From the NCBI GenBank assembly GCA_019637395.1, contig JAHBVR010000018.1:62001-126000 (forward strand): a DNA stretch of 64,000 bases, read 5' to 3'. The position numbers and the translations under genes were made by a program. Every line of letters begins with the position of its first letter. Within the stretch, counting starts at the first letter, position 1. Below the pieces are notes generated by a model, which had not been told where the DNA came from, did no database searches, and saw only the letters and a list, made by a program, of their open reading frames with translations. Source of the stretch: Vulcanimicrobiota bacterium (lineage in GTDB: Bacteria; Vulcanimicrobiota; Xenobia; Xenobiales; JADMJV01). Shown in pieces: positions 31,788 through 40,552 of the stretch.

Positions 31788-34082
31788 TTAGCGGTGACGC
31801 ATTACGTGAGCCGATGTGCCTGAGCCATCGAGGAACACGAGGTCGAACTTCCCGTCTCCGCGAATGTCCACAGCCGAGAGGCCGGCGACGCCCGAGCCCG
31901 CCGACCAGTTGGTGGCGGTCGCGGTGGACTCAAAGGTTCCGTCTCCATTCCCCTTCAGAATGCGGATGCTGGTCCCGTTGGTAGTCGCCAGGTCGAGCTT
32001 TCCGTCACCGTCGAAGTCGGCCACCTGCAAATCCTGTACTCCGCTCAGGCCAAGGCTGGCGGGCGTGCCCAGGAAGGGGAAGTCCTGGCCGGTGCCCAGG
32101 CTGACGAACACCGATCCGTCGGCGCCGGCCGAGACGATGTCGGGAATGTTGTCCTGATTCAGATCCTTGGTGACGAAGCGGCGAGAAGTGTTGCCCAGCG
32201 GCACTCCCGGTTCGGGCAGAAAGAAGCCGTTGAAGTTGTAGTTATTGTAGAGGGTAGCTGTGCCGTCGCCAGCCGAGGCCACCAAATCTACGATGCCGTC
32301 GCGATTGAAATCAGCGGATTGGACCCAGGTGGATCCGCCGCTTCCGGTCGTAAAGGGCCACAGCCCGGCCACGGTGGAGGCGGCGGTAAAGGTACCGTCC
32401 CCATTGCCGGTGGCCATCCAGGTACCATTCAAGAAGACGTCGCCAAAGGCCACGTCCAGGTTACCGTCGCCGGTGTAGTCGGCCAGCGTCAGGCCGATCG
32501 GGTTGGCCGTCATGCCGTTGGGCGTTTCGTCGATGACGCCTTTCAAAGTAAAATTGCCTTCCGCACCCGAGGCCAGAAAGACCTGGACCGGGCCTCCCCG
32601 GGCGTTAGAAATCAGCAAGTCAGGTCGATTGTCGTTATTGATATCCCCCACCGCGCTGGCGGTCTGGGCCTGGGTGAAAGTCTGGCTGGCAAAGGTGGAG
32701 GCCGCGGGCACCGCCAGACCGCCATCGCTGCGGCCCAGCAGAAGGGACGTGAAGCTATCGGTGATGGCCACCAGATCGGGCATCAAATCACCGTTCAGGT
32801 CTTCGGCCTGCGACCACAGTCCAATGGGATTGGGAACGGCGTAGGTGGGCAACAATTCGAAGCCTTCCGCTCCCAGGTTGCGCGAGACTCCGACCAGGTT
32901 GGCAGCTCCGTCGACCAGGCCCAGGTCGGGTTTCCCATCGCCCGTGAAGTCCGCCGCGACCAAGGCTACGAACCCCTTTCCCTGGTTGGCGAAGGTCTGG
33001 GCTGTGTAGTTGCCATTTCCCGTGCTCAAACCAACAGACACGCTGGTATCGCTGACAGTGGCCAGGTCGACCAGCCCATTGTCGTCGAAATCTCCTGCTA
33101 CAACCGAAATAGCCGGACCCGAAGGCAGCGCGGCGAGAGGAGTCAGTCCGCCCTGGCCGGTCTGCGCAAAGAATTCCAAACCGACACTGCTGGAACTGAC
33201 GATCTCCGGGCGCTGATCGGCATTGAGGTCGACCGCCAGGAGATGGGTGGAGGAGTTTGCCAGTGCCACCGTGTCGCCGGCGCTGAAAACACCATTGTTG
33301 TTGAGGAGAATGCGCAGGTTGGCGCCATCGGCCATGATCAAGTCCGGTGCGGTTTGATCACGGCGCAGGGGAAGAAATAGAAGATTGCCGGGGCGAACCG
33401 GAGAAATCGTGGTGCCGGCGTTCTGAAAAACGCCGTTGCCCGTGTTGCGTAGCAGCACTGTGCCGGCGCCACCGCCGGAATTCACGGCGACGGCATCCAG
33501 GTCGCCGTCGCCATCGACATCTCCGAGCGCCACCCTGGTGGTGGAATTCCCGTTGGTGGAATAGGCCGCCGGAGCTCCGAAGCTGCCGTCGCCATTGCCG
33601 AACGCAACGGTGATGCGGCCGCTGGTGGGGCTGAAGTTGGGCACCACCGCGTCAAGGCGCTGGTCTCCGTTAACGTCGCCTAGAGCGAGCGCGACCGGAA
33701 AGGAACCTACGGCATAGTTTTTGGCCGTTTGCAAAGTTCCGTCCGCGTTGCCTAAAAAGACTTGCAGCCCGGACTCCGAGACCACCACCAGGTCAGCCCG
33801 TCCGTCCGCGTTGAGGTCGGCACTTTGCGCGCCGGCATCATAGGACTGCGCCGGGTTGAAATTAGTTCCCCCCGTCACTCTGCGATTGATAAATTCCAGG
33901 GGTCCTGGCGGGACCGGAGGAGTAGGGCTGGTGGTGGGAGTGGAAGTTGGCGACGGGGAAGTGCTCGGGGCGGGCCCTCCCGTGAAGGCGGTCTGAGTGC
34001 CGCCACTACTGGCGCCGCAGCCGGAGAGAATCCAGGTTGCCACGAATGGAACCGTTAGTAAGAGCGTTTTCTTGGAGCGCAC
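31788..34082 (-). CDS. Surface lipoprotein with FG-GAP/VCBS repeats
   Basis: The 764-residue protein begins with a lipoprotein signal peptide and lipobox LSGC (Cys22), then a Ser/Thr/Pro linker (PSTSPSPTSTPTTSPTPPVPP). The rest is about eleven to twelve FG-GAP repeats, each with a calcium-binding loop of the DxNxDGxxDL type (DLNADGRADL, DVDGDGDLDA, DFTGDGKPDL, DFNRDGIVDL, DFDGDGKLDL) followed by VxLGxGDG-like turns. This forms a seven- or eight-bladed beta propeller like integrin alpha chains. It is likely anchored in the outer membrane and may bind a ligand or polymer. It is a single gene between SppA and proline dehydrogenase. Confidence 0.9.
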   Translation of the reverse strand: MRSKKTLLLTVPFVATWILSGCGASSGGTQTAFTGGPAPSTSPSPTSTPTTSPTPPVPPGPLEFINRRVTGGTNFNPAQSYDAGAQSADLNADGRADLVVVSESGLQVFLGNADGTLQTAKNYAVGSFPVALALGDVNGDQRLDAVVPNFSPTSGRITVAFGNGDGSFGAPAAYSTNGNSTTRVALGDVDGDGDLDAVAVNSGGGAGTVLLRNTGNGVFQNAGTTISPVRPGNLLFLPLRRDQTAPDLIMADGANLRILLNNNGVFSAGDTVALANSSTHLLAVDLNADQRPEIVSSSSVGLEFFAQTGQGGLTPLAALPSGPAISVVAGDFDDNGLVDLATVSDTSVSVGLSTGNGNYTAQTFANQGKGFVALVAADFTGDGKPDLGLVDGAANLVGVSRNLGAEGFELLPTYAVPNPIGLWSQAEDLNGDLMPDLVAITDSFTSLLLGRSDGGLAVPAASTFASQTFTQAQTASAVGDINNDNRPDLLISNARGGPVQVFLASGAEGNFTLKGVIDETPNGMTANPIGLTLADYTGDGNLDVAFGDVFLNGTWMATGNGDGTFTAASTVAGLWPFTTGSGGSTWVQSADFNRDGIVDLVASAGDGTATLYNNYNFNGFFLPEPGVPLGNTSRRFVTKDLNQDNIPDIVSAGADGSVFVSLGTGQDFPFLGTPASLGLSGVQDLQVADFDGDGKLDLATTNGTSIRILKGNGDGTFESTATATNWSAGSGVAGLSAVDIRGDGKFDLVFLDGSGTSAHVMRHR

Positions 34083-34145
34083 GAGAACTTCCTTTCATTC
34101 CCCCGAGCGCGCATTCTACGAATTGTGAAGCGAGCTCCTGCTCGG

Positions 34146-35057
34146 CTAACCTCGAAACAGCGCCGTCAGAAAGAAGACCAGATTAGCCGGTCGTTCCGCC
34201 AGGCGGCGCATAAAGTAGGGATACCAATCCGAGCCGAAAGGCACGTAGACCCGAACGTTATATCCTTGCTTGCGCAGTTCCAACTGCCGTTGGGTACGAA
34301 TTCCGTAAAGCATTTGAAATTCGAACTTGTCCGGGCTGACGCCATACTCTTTGGCGGTGCGCAAAGTCTCCTGGATGACTTCCTCGTCGTGCGAGGCGAT
34401 GGCCGGGTGGTTGCCGTCGCGCATGAGGTCATACATCAGGTCCTTCATATTGCGCGTGACTTCGCGCCGGCTCTGGTAAGCCACCGAGGGTGGTTCGGCG
34501 TAGGCTCCCTTGCACAGCCGGACCTGGCCGCCCAACTTGTTGATCAGGGCGATGTCGGACTTGGAGCGCCGCATATAGGCTTGAATGACGATGCCCACGT
34601 TGTCGAAGTGTTCTCGGGCCTGGCGAAAAACCTCCACGGTTTGTTCCGTGTATTTGGAAGCTTCCATGTCGATGCGCACGAAGAGATTCAGGGAGCGGGC
34701 CTTTTCGAGGATGCGGGTCAGGTTGTTGAGCGCCACGTCCACGCCCTGGTCCAGGCCTAACTGAGTCAGCTTCAGCGAAAAATAGCAGTCCAGGCCGGAG
34801 TCTCCCACATGCTGGATCATCGCTAAGTAATCCTCGGTGGCTTTGTCGGCGTCGGACTTACGCACCGCGTTCTCGCCCAGCAGGTCCAGGGCCACCAGCA
34901 GTCCTTGCTCTTTGAGCTTGCGGGTTACCGCCAGGGCGTCATCCAGGCGCTCGCCGGCCACGTAACGGCGCGCCACCCGGCGAGCCAGCGGGAAGTTCAA
35001 GACGAATTTCTTGGCCAGCGAGCTTCCAGAAAGAAAATGCAGCAACGGGCGAATCAT
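34146..35057 (-). CDS. putA: Proline dehydrogenase
   Basis: ATG 35057 with GGAGT upstream gives 303 residues. This is the single-domain form of proline dehydrogenase that covers the (beta-alpha)8 barrel. Conserved motifs include LDLLGENAV, KLTQLGLD, VRIDMEASKYTE, VGIVIQAYMRRSK, VRLCKGAYAEP, IASHDEEVI, FEFQMLYGIR and YVPFGSDWYPYFMRRLAERPAN. It oxidises proline to pyrroline-5-carboxylate with FAD and passes electrons to the membrane. The next enzyme of proline use is not in the window. A longer frame start at 35105 lacks a Shine-Dalgarno. Confidence 0.95.
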   Translation of the reverse strand: MIRPLLHFLSGSSLAKKFVLNFPLARRVARRYVAGERLDDALAVTRKLKEQGLLVALDLLGENAVRKSDADKATEDYLAMIQHVGDSGLDCYFSLKLTQLGLDQGVDVALNNLTRILEKARSLNLFVRIDMEASKYTEQTVEVFRQAREHFDNVGIVIQAYMRRSKSDIALINKLGGQVRLCKGAYAEPPSVAYQSRREVTRNMKDLMYDLMRDGNHPAIASHDEEVIQETLRTAKEYGVSPDKFEFQMLYGIRTQRQLELRKQGYNVRVYVPFGSDWYPYFMRRLAERPANLVFFLTALFRG

Positions 35058-35115
35058 CGGGACTCCTTCAAAGTTTTTCGCCCGTAGCATACGGACCCGC
35101 CGCAACGGGTCCTGC

Positions 35116-35313
35116 CTAAAGTGCCTTACTCAACACCGGACCGATCGGAAGGCGCCTGGCCGGGCGCCGCCGGAAAGCCACCGGAGCCGGCCGCGCCTCG
35201 GCCACCGCGTAGCGCCCGTTCATCTCTTCCGGCCGCAGTTTGACAATGCGCTCCTCGAGCACTTCAAAGAAACTGCCTTGGCCGAGGGTACTTCCCGGTA
35301 GTCCTTTAGCCAT
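35116..35313 (-). CDS. Small basic hypothetical protein
   Basis: This 65-residue product starts at ATG 35313, overlapping the stop of the zinc-ribbon gene by 8 bases, which supports real coupled translation. It is rich in Arg and Pro at the C-terminus (RPAPVAFRRRPARRLPIGP) and has no membrane helix. I recognise no family. A conserved partner role for the zinc-ribbon protein is the simplest idea from position, not from sequence. Confidence 0.55.
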   Translation of the reverse strand: MAKGLPGSTLGQGSFFEVLEERIVKLRPEEMNGRYAVAEARPAPVAFRRRPARRLPIGPVLSKAL

Positions 35314-35626
35314 TCTCAAGTCCCTCCATGGGCGCGCCGCAACGCGGGCACAGAGTGCCCTCGCTGAGGGGCCAGCGTTCAATGCGGTGTTCTCGGTCCT
35401 GGTCGCAGACGGGGTAGATCGGTTCGGAAGCATAGGGAGTGGCCAGCGTCGGTCCCGGGCCGATCGGCTCGGCGCCTTTTTCGTAGCGCCGCACCCAGAG
35501 CTCCTTGAGTTCGTGGCAGTCATGGCAGATATACGTGACGGTGTCGCCCTTGAACTTGCTTTTCAGGCCACCCACCACTTCGGCCCGGTAGTCGCAGCCG
35601 CCACATTTGTATCCAACCGCTTCCAT
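35306..35626 (-). CDS. Zinc-ribbon protein, unknown function
   Basis: The 106-residue protein has three Cys pairs: YKCGGCDY near residues 8-11, YICHDCHE near 33-36 and LCPRCGAP near 93-96. The first two pairs form a likely zinc ribbon around a short basic segment (KSKFKGDTV), and the last may be half of a second site together with Cys74. It looks like the zinc-binding proteins that assist redox or DNA-linked tasks, but I cannot name the family. It is followed by an overlapping small gene, and diverges from the HD-GYP gene. Confidence 0.7.
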   Translation of the reverse strand: MEAVGYKCGGCDYRAEVVGGLKSKFKGDTVTYICHDCHELKELWVRRYEKGAEPIGPGPTLATPYASEPIYPVCDQDREHRIERWPLSEGTLCPRCGAPMEGLENG

Positions 35627-35773
35627 AGCTCCAGGCTAACTCGGGGCCGGCTGTTTGCAAACCAAGTTCCGTATCTTTCCGCTGGTACTCCGGTACTCTC
35701 GGCCAGGCGCTTGTTTTACCGCCCGGTTTTTGGGTAGGATCGTTCGACTAATGACGTTTGTCGAGGATACGCT

Positions 35774-37459
35774 GTGCTGGAAAGCAGCCTGACCCCAGAA
35801 ACCAATATCCAGGCCTTCATCGCTAACAACCCGCTGTTTTACAGCTTGCCCGGTGAGGTGATCGAGTCCATCGTGGAGAAGGTCCAGGAGCGGACCTTTG
35901 CCGTGGGCGAGGCTATCTTCGAAGAGGGCAAGCTGGGCGACTCTTTCTACATCGTGCGCAAGGGTCAGGTTCGCGTGACCAAGCTGCAGGGCGGCGAGGA
36001 AATGGTGTTGAGCGAGCTGGGCGAGGGCGAGGGCTTTGGCGAAATGGCGCTGCTCATCGACCAGCCGCGCACGGCTACGGTAAAAGCCCTTTCGGAAGTC
36101 AGCCTGTTGGTTTTGAATCGCGAAGACTTTACGGTATTAACGCGCACTTTGCCGGCGCTGGCCGAGAAGATGAACAAGTTGCTGACCGAACGCGTGAGTT
36201 TGCTGGACAGCGCCGTAGTGTCCGAAGAAACTCTCGGAAAGTTCCGTGCCTCACGTTCCTTTTCGCTGGATTATTCTTCGCTTGAGCTACTGATGAAACT
36301 GAACGAGGCGGCCGGCGGGCGCGAGCAGGTAGAGCATTGCAAAGAATGCGGCCAGTTAGCCCGCGAGATGAGCAAGATGCTCTGTCCCATGGTTTCCGAA
36401 GAGATTTTGTTTGCCGGCTATCTCCACGAGATCGGCAAGGTCTCGCTGCCCAGCGAGTTAGTGCTGCGCGAGCGCCGCGGCGAGGAGCTTTCCGAGGAGG
36501 AGCGGACTCGCTTTGCGATCGTCTTTGAAGTGGCCGTTTCGATTCTGCAGCCCAATCCCAGTCTTTATAAGGCCGTCAACTTTCTGGCCAAATTGGGCGC
36601 CGAGCGTTACAGTGACATGCCACTGGAGGCCCAGATCTTAAAAGTGGCCGACGACTACCTGCATTACTCCAGTCCTCACTACCACAACCTGGGCGTGGAA
36701 AAGGCATTGAAACGGATCAAGGAGGGGAGCGGCACGCGCTACAACCCTCGGGCGGTAGCCGCCCTGGAAAAGAATATCCGGAAGTTCACGGAGGTGCGCG
36801 TGGACAGCCAGTTGTCGATTCTGCGCATGATGGTGCTGGCTCTGGATCGCAAGGACAACTATACTTACCGCCACTCGCTGGACGTACGGGACATGGCTTT
36901 GAAGATCGTGCAGAAGCTGGGTTTAGATCGGCGGGCTCAGGAATACACGCGCATCGGTGCTGAAATGCACGACGTGGGCAAGATCTATGTGGACGAGTCC
37001 ATCTTGAACGCGCCGCGCAAACTGACCGATGAAGAATTTACCATTATGAAGACGCATGCGGCGCTGTCCTCCGAGTTTCTGTACGACATCCCGGGAATGG
37101 ATGAACTGGCCTCCATCGTGCGCGCCCATCACGAGAAGTTCGACGGCACCGGCTACCCGGACGGGTTGGCAGGCGAGAACATCCCTTATCTGGCGCGTAT
37201 TATGACCATCGCCGACGTATGGAGCGCTCTGACCACGCCGCGCGTCTATCGCTTGAACAAGGACGGCTCGCGCAAGGCCTTCGGGCCGGCCAAAGCTCTC
37301 TCGATCATGGACGAAATGAACCAGAACCGCCATTTCGACCCGGAGCTATTTGAGGTGTTCCGGGTTATCGTCAATGAGATCATCGAAGAGATCGGTCCCG
37401 ACGGCGATTTGACGGAATGGAAGATGCAGTCCAAAGACCAGTCCGCCGCAGGCGGCTAG
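35774..37459 (+). CDS. Cyclic-nucleotide-binding protein with degenerate HD and HD-GYP domains
   Basis: The 561-residue protein has a CRP-type cyclic nucleotide domain (15-125), with phosphate cassette FGEMALLIDQPRTATV near residues 88-103. A first HD domain follows (about 180-340, HEIGK near 218). Then comes an HD-GYP domain with HDVGK near 398, THAALS, AHHEKFDGTGYPDGLAGENIP and ADVWSALT. HD-GYP enzymes degrade cyclic di-GMP. No DNA-binding domain is present, so the nucleotide domain probably gates the phosphodiesterase. The start is GTG 35774. It diverges from the zinc-ribbon gene. Confidence 0.92.
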   Translation: MLESSLTPETNIQAFIANNPLFYSLPGEVIESIVEKVQERTFAVGEAIFEEGKLGDSFYIVRKGQVRVTKLQGGEEMVLSELGEGEGFGEMALLIDQPRTATVKALSEVSLLVLNREDFTVLTRTLPALAEKMNKLLTERVSLLDSAVVSEETLGKFRASRSFSLDYSSLELLMKLNEAAGGREQVEHCKECGQLAREMSKMLCPMVSEEILFAGYLHEIGKVSLPSELVLRERRGEELSEEERTRFAIVFEVAVSILQPNPSLYKAVNFLAKLGAERYSDMPLEAQILKVADDYLHYSSPHYHNLGVEKALKRIKEGSGTRYNPRAVAALEKNIRKFTEVRVDSQLSILRMMVLALDRKDNYTYRHSLDVRDMALKIVQKLGLDRRAQEYTRIGAEMHDVGKIYVDESILNAPRKLTDEEFTIMKTHAALSSEFLYDIPGMDELASIVRAHHEKFDGTGYPDGLAGENIPYLARIMTIADVWSALTTPRVYRLNKDGSRKAFGPAKALSIMDEMNQNRHFDPELFEVFRVIVNEIIEEIGPDGDLTEWKMQSKDQSAAGG

Positions 37460-37499
37460 CTCCCGCGACCAGAGGCCCGGGCTGTGTGGGCAGTTCCAG

Positions 37500-39353
37500 C
37501 TAACGAAGGCTCCAACGCGGGTTGGAGTATGGTTGAGCGACGCGCAGGAAGAACTCCCATTCGCAGAGGCCGCGCTCTTTGGCGCCGCCGTGGATGGAGC
37601 ACGGCAGGTTACAGCCGCGTCCGCGCAGCCGGCCCATAATTCCGTTGCCAACCTCGGGGTGCAGCGATTGCAGCGCCAGAGGGGCGCGACTGGTGGCCGA
37701 GAGCGGCGACGAATCACCCAGAGCGTAGGCCACCAGGCCACGGCTAATACGCAGCGGATCCTGCTCGACGGCCCGGCGCAGGCGGGTGACCGGTTCCAGC
37801 GAGGGAAAATAATATTTCTCCACCGCGTAGGCCAGGTCATCCACCGGGAACTGACGCTGTTCCTTGAGCCAGCTCGATAGCCAGGCGCCGGGAGGCTGAG
37901 GCTGATTCAGACTCGAGTAGTTTACGAAGTCCAAAAAATCGCTGATAATGCGCTCTCGAAAGCCCAGTTCGGTCAACTGGCGCATCCCCTGGCCCGGAGG
38001 AGCCTGCAACAGGAGATAGCCGAAGCGGCCCATGGCCTGCACCACTTCCTCCACCTTGTTGCGGGTCAATTCTTTGAAGAGGCTGGTGGCCATCAACTGG
38101 CCCAGGTCGCGCGGCAGACTCAGAAGGAGAATGGCCGCTTGTTCGGACTTACCCAATCGGGAAGGGCGGCCCTGCTGGTACTGAAGCATCTGATGCAACT
38201 GATCGGCCAGCTCGGCCGAACGGCCCAGCAAAAACATCTCCGAGCCGGAGAGAGTATCGAACCACATCTGCTCCAACACAGCCGGCGGTAAGTTCTGCAC
38301 TTCAAGCATACCCAGCGCCAGATTCTCCAGGCTTTGCGGGTCACTGCGAGACATCAGGTCACCGGACAGATGCTCGTTCCAGAAATAACTGTAGAGCAGG
38401 GCCGAGGAAACGGCGGTGGGCGGTTGTTGCGCTTCCCGCTGAGGTCCGCGAGGGCTGCTGTCCACCACCCGGCGCGCGATCGCCTCGATACTGTCGCCAC
38501 GCAGCATCCCGTTGCCGGCCAGGAAGAGCACCCGGGCCGGATCGCGCAACGAACCGCCCATGGCCAGCACCAACTGCATCAGCGAGGCCAGTCGCCCCTG
38601 ATTGCTCTCGAGTACGCGGCGGATGGCCCGCACCTGGGAAGAGCGTTCCAGTCCTTGATTCAAATACTGCTGGCAAAACTCCACCGTAACGAAACTGGTG
38701 GTATTCTGCCAGACCGCGTGGCGCAGATGGTGGGCGAAGACCTCCAGCCCGTCTTCACAGCGAGCCCTATGCGCCAGAGCCTGAGGCAACTCATTGGCGG
38801 TGATCCACAGGGTAGAAGTGCCGGTGATGGGATGGCGGGATAATTCCCGCTCGCCCACCCAATCCGGCCGACCTTCCACCGAAACCAGCCAGTGAGCCGG
38901 CAGAATGCTGCCGCGGGCCAGCTCTTTACTGCCGAAGGTCAGCGAATATTCGAAGGGCTGCAGGCTGCGTTCCTGGACCACGGTAATGCTGGGCATCACC
39001 ATGCCGGTATCCAGATAAAGTTCCCGGCGTAGCCAGGTGATCTGATTGAGCAAAGTCTGATCTAAGGAAGCATGCGTTTCAAAATAACTGGCCAGATAGA
39101 GTCCCAGCGCCAGGCGCCCTTGAAGTTGAACCGCCGGCCCCTGGGCGGCTGCGTAACCTGGGGCGGTCCGGCGATTCCAGGCGCCCTTGCGAAAAATGGG
39201 CAAACGCGCGAACCAGGCCGCGACTCGCTCTCTCCAGCGCCGAAAACCACTGGAGGGAGCCGGGCCAAAGCTGATCAACAGGGTGGCCGTGACGCAGCAA
39301 AAGCTGAGCATCAGGATAAACGGCTTGACCACCCCTTCGAGCGCTGGATTCAC
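37500..39353 (-). CDS. Membrane-anchored fusion of FlhA cytoplasmic domain and FliG-like domain
   Basis: The 617-residue protein has one N-terminal helix (12-30). Residues 76-280 align with the cytoplasmic domain of FlhA/SctV: LLNQITWLRRELYLDTGMVMPSITVVQERSLQPFEYSLTFGSKELARG, then PAHWLVS and the later helical part LEVFAHHLRHAV to LMQLVLAMGGSLRDPARVL. Residues about 399-560 look like FliG N- and middle domains (LGKSEQAAILLLSLPRDLGQLMATSLFKELTRNKVEEVVQAMGRFG). The FlhA membrane channel of eight helices is absent. A Cys-containing tail follows (CNLPC, GLCEW). No other flagellar gene adjoins. The function is unknown; an export-gate receptor reused as a scaffold is an inference. Confidence 0.75.
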   Translation of the reverse strand: MNPALEGVVKPFILMLSFCCVTATLLISFGPAPSSGFRRWRERVAAWFARLPIFRKGAWNRRTAPGYAAAQGPAVQLQGRLALGLYLASYFETHASLDQTLLNQITWLRRELYLDTGMVMPSITVVQERSLQPFEYSLTFGSKELARGSILPAHWLVSVEGRPDWVGERELSRHPITGTSTLWITANELPQALAHRARCEDGLEVFAHHLRHAVWQNTTSFVTVEFCQQYLNQGLERSSQVRAIRRVLESNQGRLASLMQLVLAMGGSLRDPARVLFLAGNGMLRGDSIEAIARRVVDSSPRGPQREAQQPPTAVSSALLYSYFWNEHLSGDLMSRSDPQSLENLALGMLEVQNLPPAVLEQMWFDTLSGSEMFLLGRSAELADQLHQMLQYQQGRPSRLGKSEQAAILLLSLPRDLGQLMATSLFKELTRNKVEEVVQAMGRFGYLLLQAPPGQGMRQLTELGFRERIISDFLDFVNYSSLNQPQPPGAWLSSWLKEQRQFPVDDLAYAVEKYYFPSLEPVTRLRRAVEQDPLRISRGLVAYALGDSSPLSATSRAPLALQSLHPEVGNGIMGRLRGRGCNLPCSIHGGAKERGLCEWEFFLRVAQPYSNPRWSLR

Positions 39354-40160
39354 CTAATTGGCGCCTCCCTGCAGACAGAGATAGCGGCCTTTGACCAGAG
39401 CTCCGCGTGAAGTCGTCTCCCAGTCATCCAGGTCCAGGCTGGCGCGCCCCCGCGAGTCTTGCTCGCGCAGCGCCTGACGACGGACTTTGGCGTAGTGATA
39501 AATCATGAGGCCATCGTACAGGTTAGGTTTAGAAGAAGCATATCCTGCTACGCTACCCGACAGGTAGAGCAGCTTGGAACCGCAGGGGTGCAGGCTGTCG
39601 CCCTTCACCCAACGCCAACCGCCCAACTGCTCCTGCCAATCCGCGAAATCCTGGTCGGGAGTGCCCGACGTGAAAACGACGCTGCGCTCGCTGGTGGGAA
39701 GGGACAGAGGAAGGCGACTCGAGATCTCCCAGCTCTCCTCGCCCAGTAACCGGATCCACCAGTTCAACTTGGGATAATAGCAGAAGGTATAGAGACAGCT
39801 TTGTTGGTGGCGTAAGGATACGATGGTGGAGAAATAGGGCAGCCCTTCCACGAAGCGTTTGGTTCCATCGATGGGGTCGATCAGCAACTGAAACTCCGAC
39901 TGGTGGGCAAACCGCTCCATCAGCGGATTCAGCTCGGCCGATGACTCCTCGGCCACCAACTGACAGCCGAGCAGGGGTGTGTTCGCGAAGCACTGGAGCA
40001 GTTCGCGTTGGACCCAATAGTCAGCCTGGGTGACTACGTCGGCGGCCAGGCTGCCGGTATCGGATTTGCGCAAAGACTCGACCTGACCCTGAAACTCCGC
40101 GCCCTGGTGGGCGATCTCCTGGATGCGCCCCTCCAACTCCAACAACACTTCCTCCATCAT
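39354..40160 (-). CDS. Inositol monophosphatase family protein
   Basis: The 268-residue protein carries the metal-binding motifs of the inositol-phosphatase/CysQ superfamily: DVVTQADYWVQREL, LVAEES, and LIDPIDGTKRFVEGLPYFSTIVSL. The usual WDxAA motif reads YDGLMI, keeping the Asp. Members dephosphorylate inositol phosphate, fructose-1,6-bisphosphate or PAP. The start is ATG 40160, which overlaps the TGA of the small upstream zinc protein gene (ATGA). A longer frame to 40238 would cover that gene. It abuts the FlhA-FliG fusion gene with no gap, so the three may be one operon. Confidence 0.9.
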   Translation of the reverse strand: MMEEVLLELEGRIQEIAHQGAEFQGQVESLRKSDTGSLAADVVTQADYWVQRELLQCFANTPLLGCQLVAEESSAELNPLMERFAHQSEFQLLIDPIDGTKRFVEGLPYFSTIVSLRHQQSCLYTFCYYPKLNWWIRLLGEESWEISSRLPLSLPTSERSVVFTSGTPDQDFADWQEQLGGWRWVKGDSLHPCGSKLLYLSGSVAGYASSKPNLYDGLMIYHYAKVRRQALREQDSRGRASLDLDDWETTSRGALVKGRYLCLQGGAN

Positions 40161-40420
40161 AGCTGGCCGGCCCCTTTGGGCCGCAGGACAGGAGCGTTGC
40201 ACTGCGGACAACGTAAAACCCCCAACAATTCGCGGCAATCTTCCGACCAGTGGGGAAAGGCGTGCTCGCCGTCAATAAAATGTGGGCAATGCTCGCTGCT
40301 ACAAAAGACGACGAAAGGCTCGCCCTGGGCATTCAAAGGACGGGTCACCATCTGGCCGGGTCCGTTGCGCGGATCGATTTCGTAATGAGTGACGCGCACT
40401 TTACGATCAGGGTTGCTCAT
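40157..40420 (-). CDS. Small Cys-rich hypothetical protein
   Basis: The 87-residue protein has a VFCSSEHCPHF and an RCPQCNAP segment, four Cys that could form one zinc site. Its ATG is at 40420 and its stop overlaps the next gene by 4 bases. No family is recognised. An AACCA-GTAT-TGGTT palindrome lies directly upstream of the start codon and could be its operator. It probably heads the minus-strand operon with the inositol-phosphatase-like and FlhA-FliG genes. Confidence 0.7.
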   Translation of the reverse strand: MSNPDRKVRVTHYEIDPRNGPGQMVTRPLNAQGEPFVVFCSSEHCPHFIDGEHAFPHWSEDCRELLGVLRCPQCNAPVLRPKGAGQL

Positions 40421-40434
40421 AACCAGTATTGGTT
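40421..40434. promoter_or_regulatory. Inverted repeat next to start codon (possible operator)
   Basis: AACCA-GTAT-TGGTT is a perfect 5+5 inverted repeat touching the ATG of the Cys-rich protein gene and lying in the 132-bp divergent gap before the radical SAM gene. Its position would let a bound protein block initiation. No known regulator is assigned. Confidence 0.3.
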
Positions 40435-40552
40435 AGGCCTGAGACGCAAATCTCCTGGGGTGGAGTTGGTCTTAGAGCAAACTCCGGGGAACTTTGAGAC
40501 TGGCGAGGAATAAATCCACAGGCCTGAGCGACCGCCTGTTCAGGAGGATTCA

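Noticed and set aside
32319-33380. Open frame of 353 codons opposite the FG-GAP lipoprotein
   Set aside because: The repeats on the minus strand have clear calcium-loop motifs; the plus frame shows only low-complexity Gly/Gln/Arg sequence.
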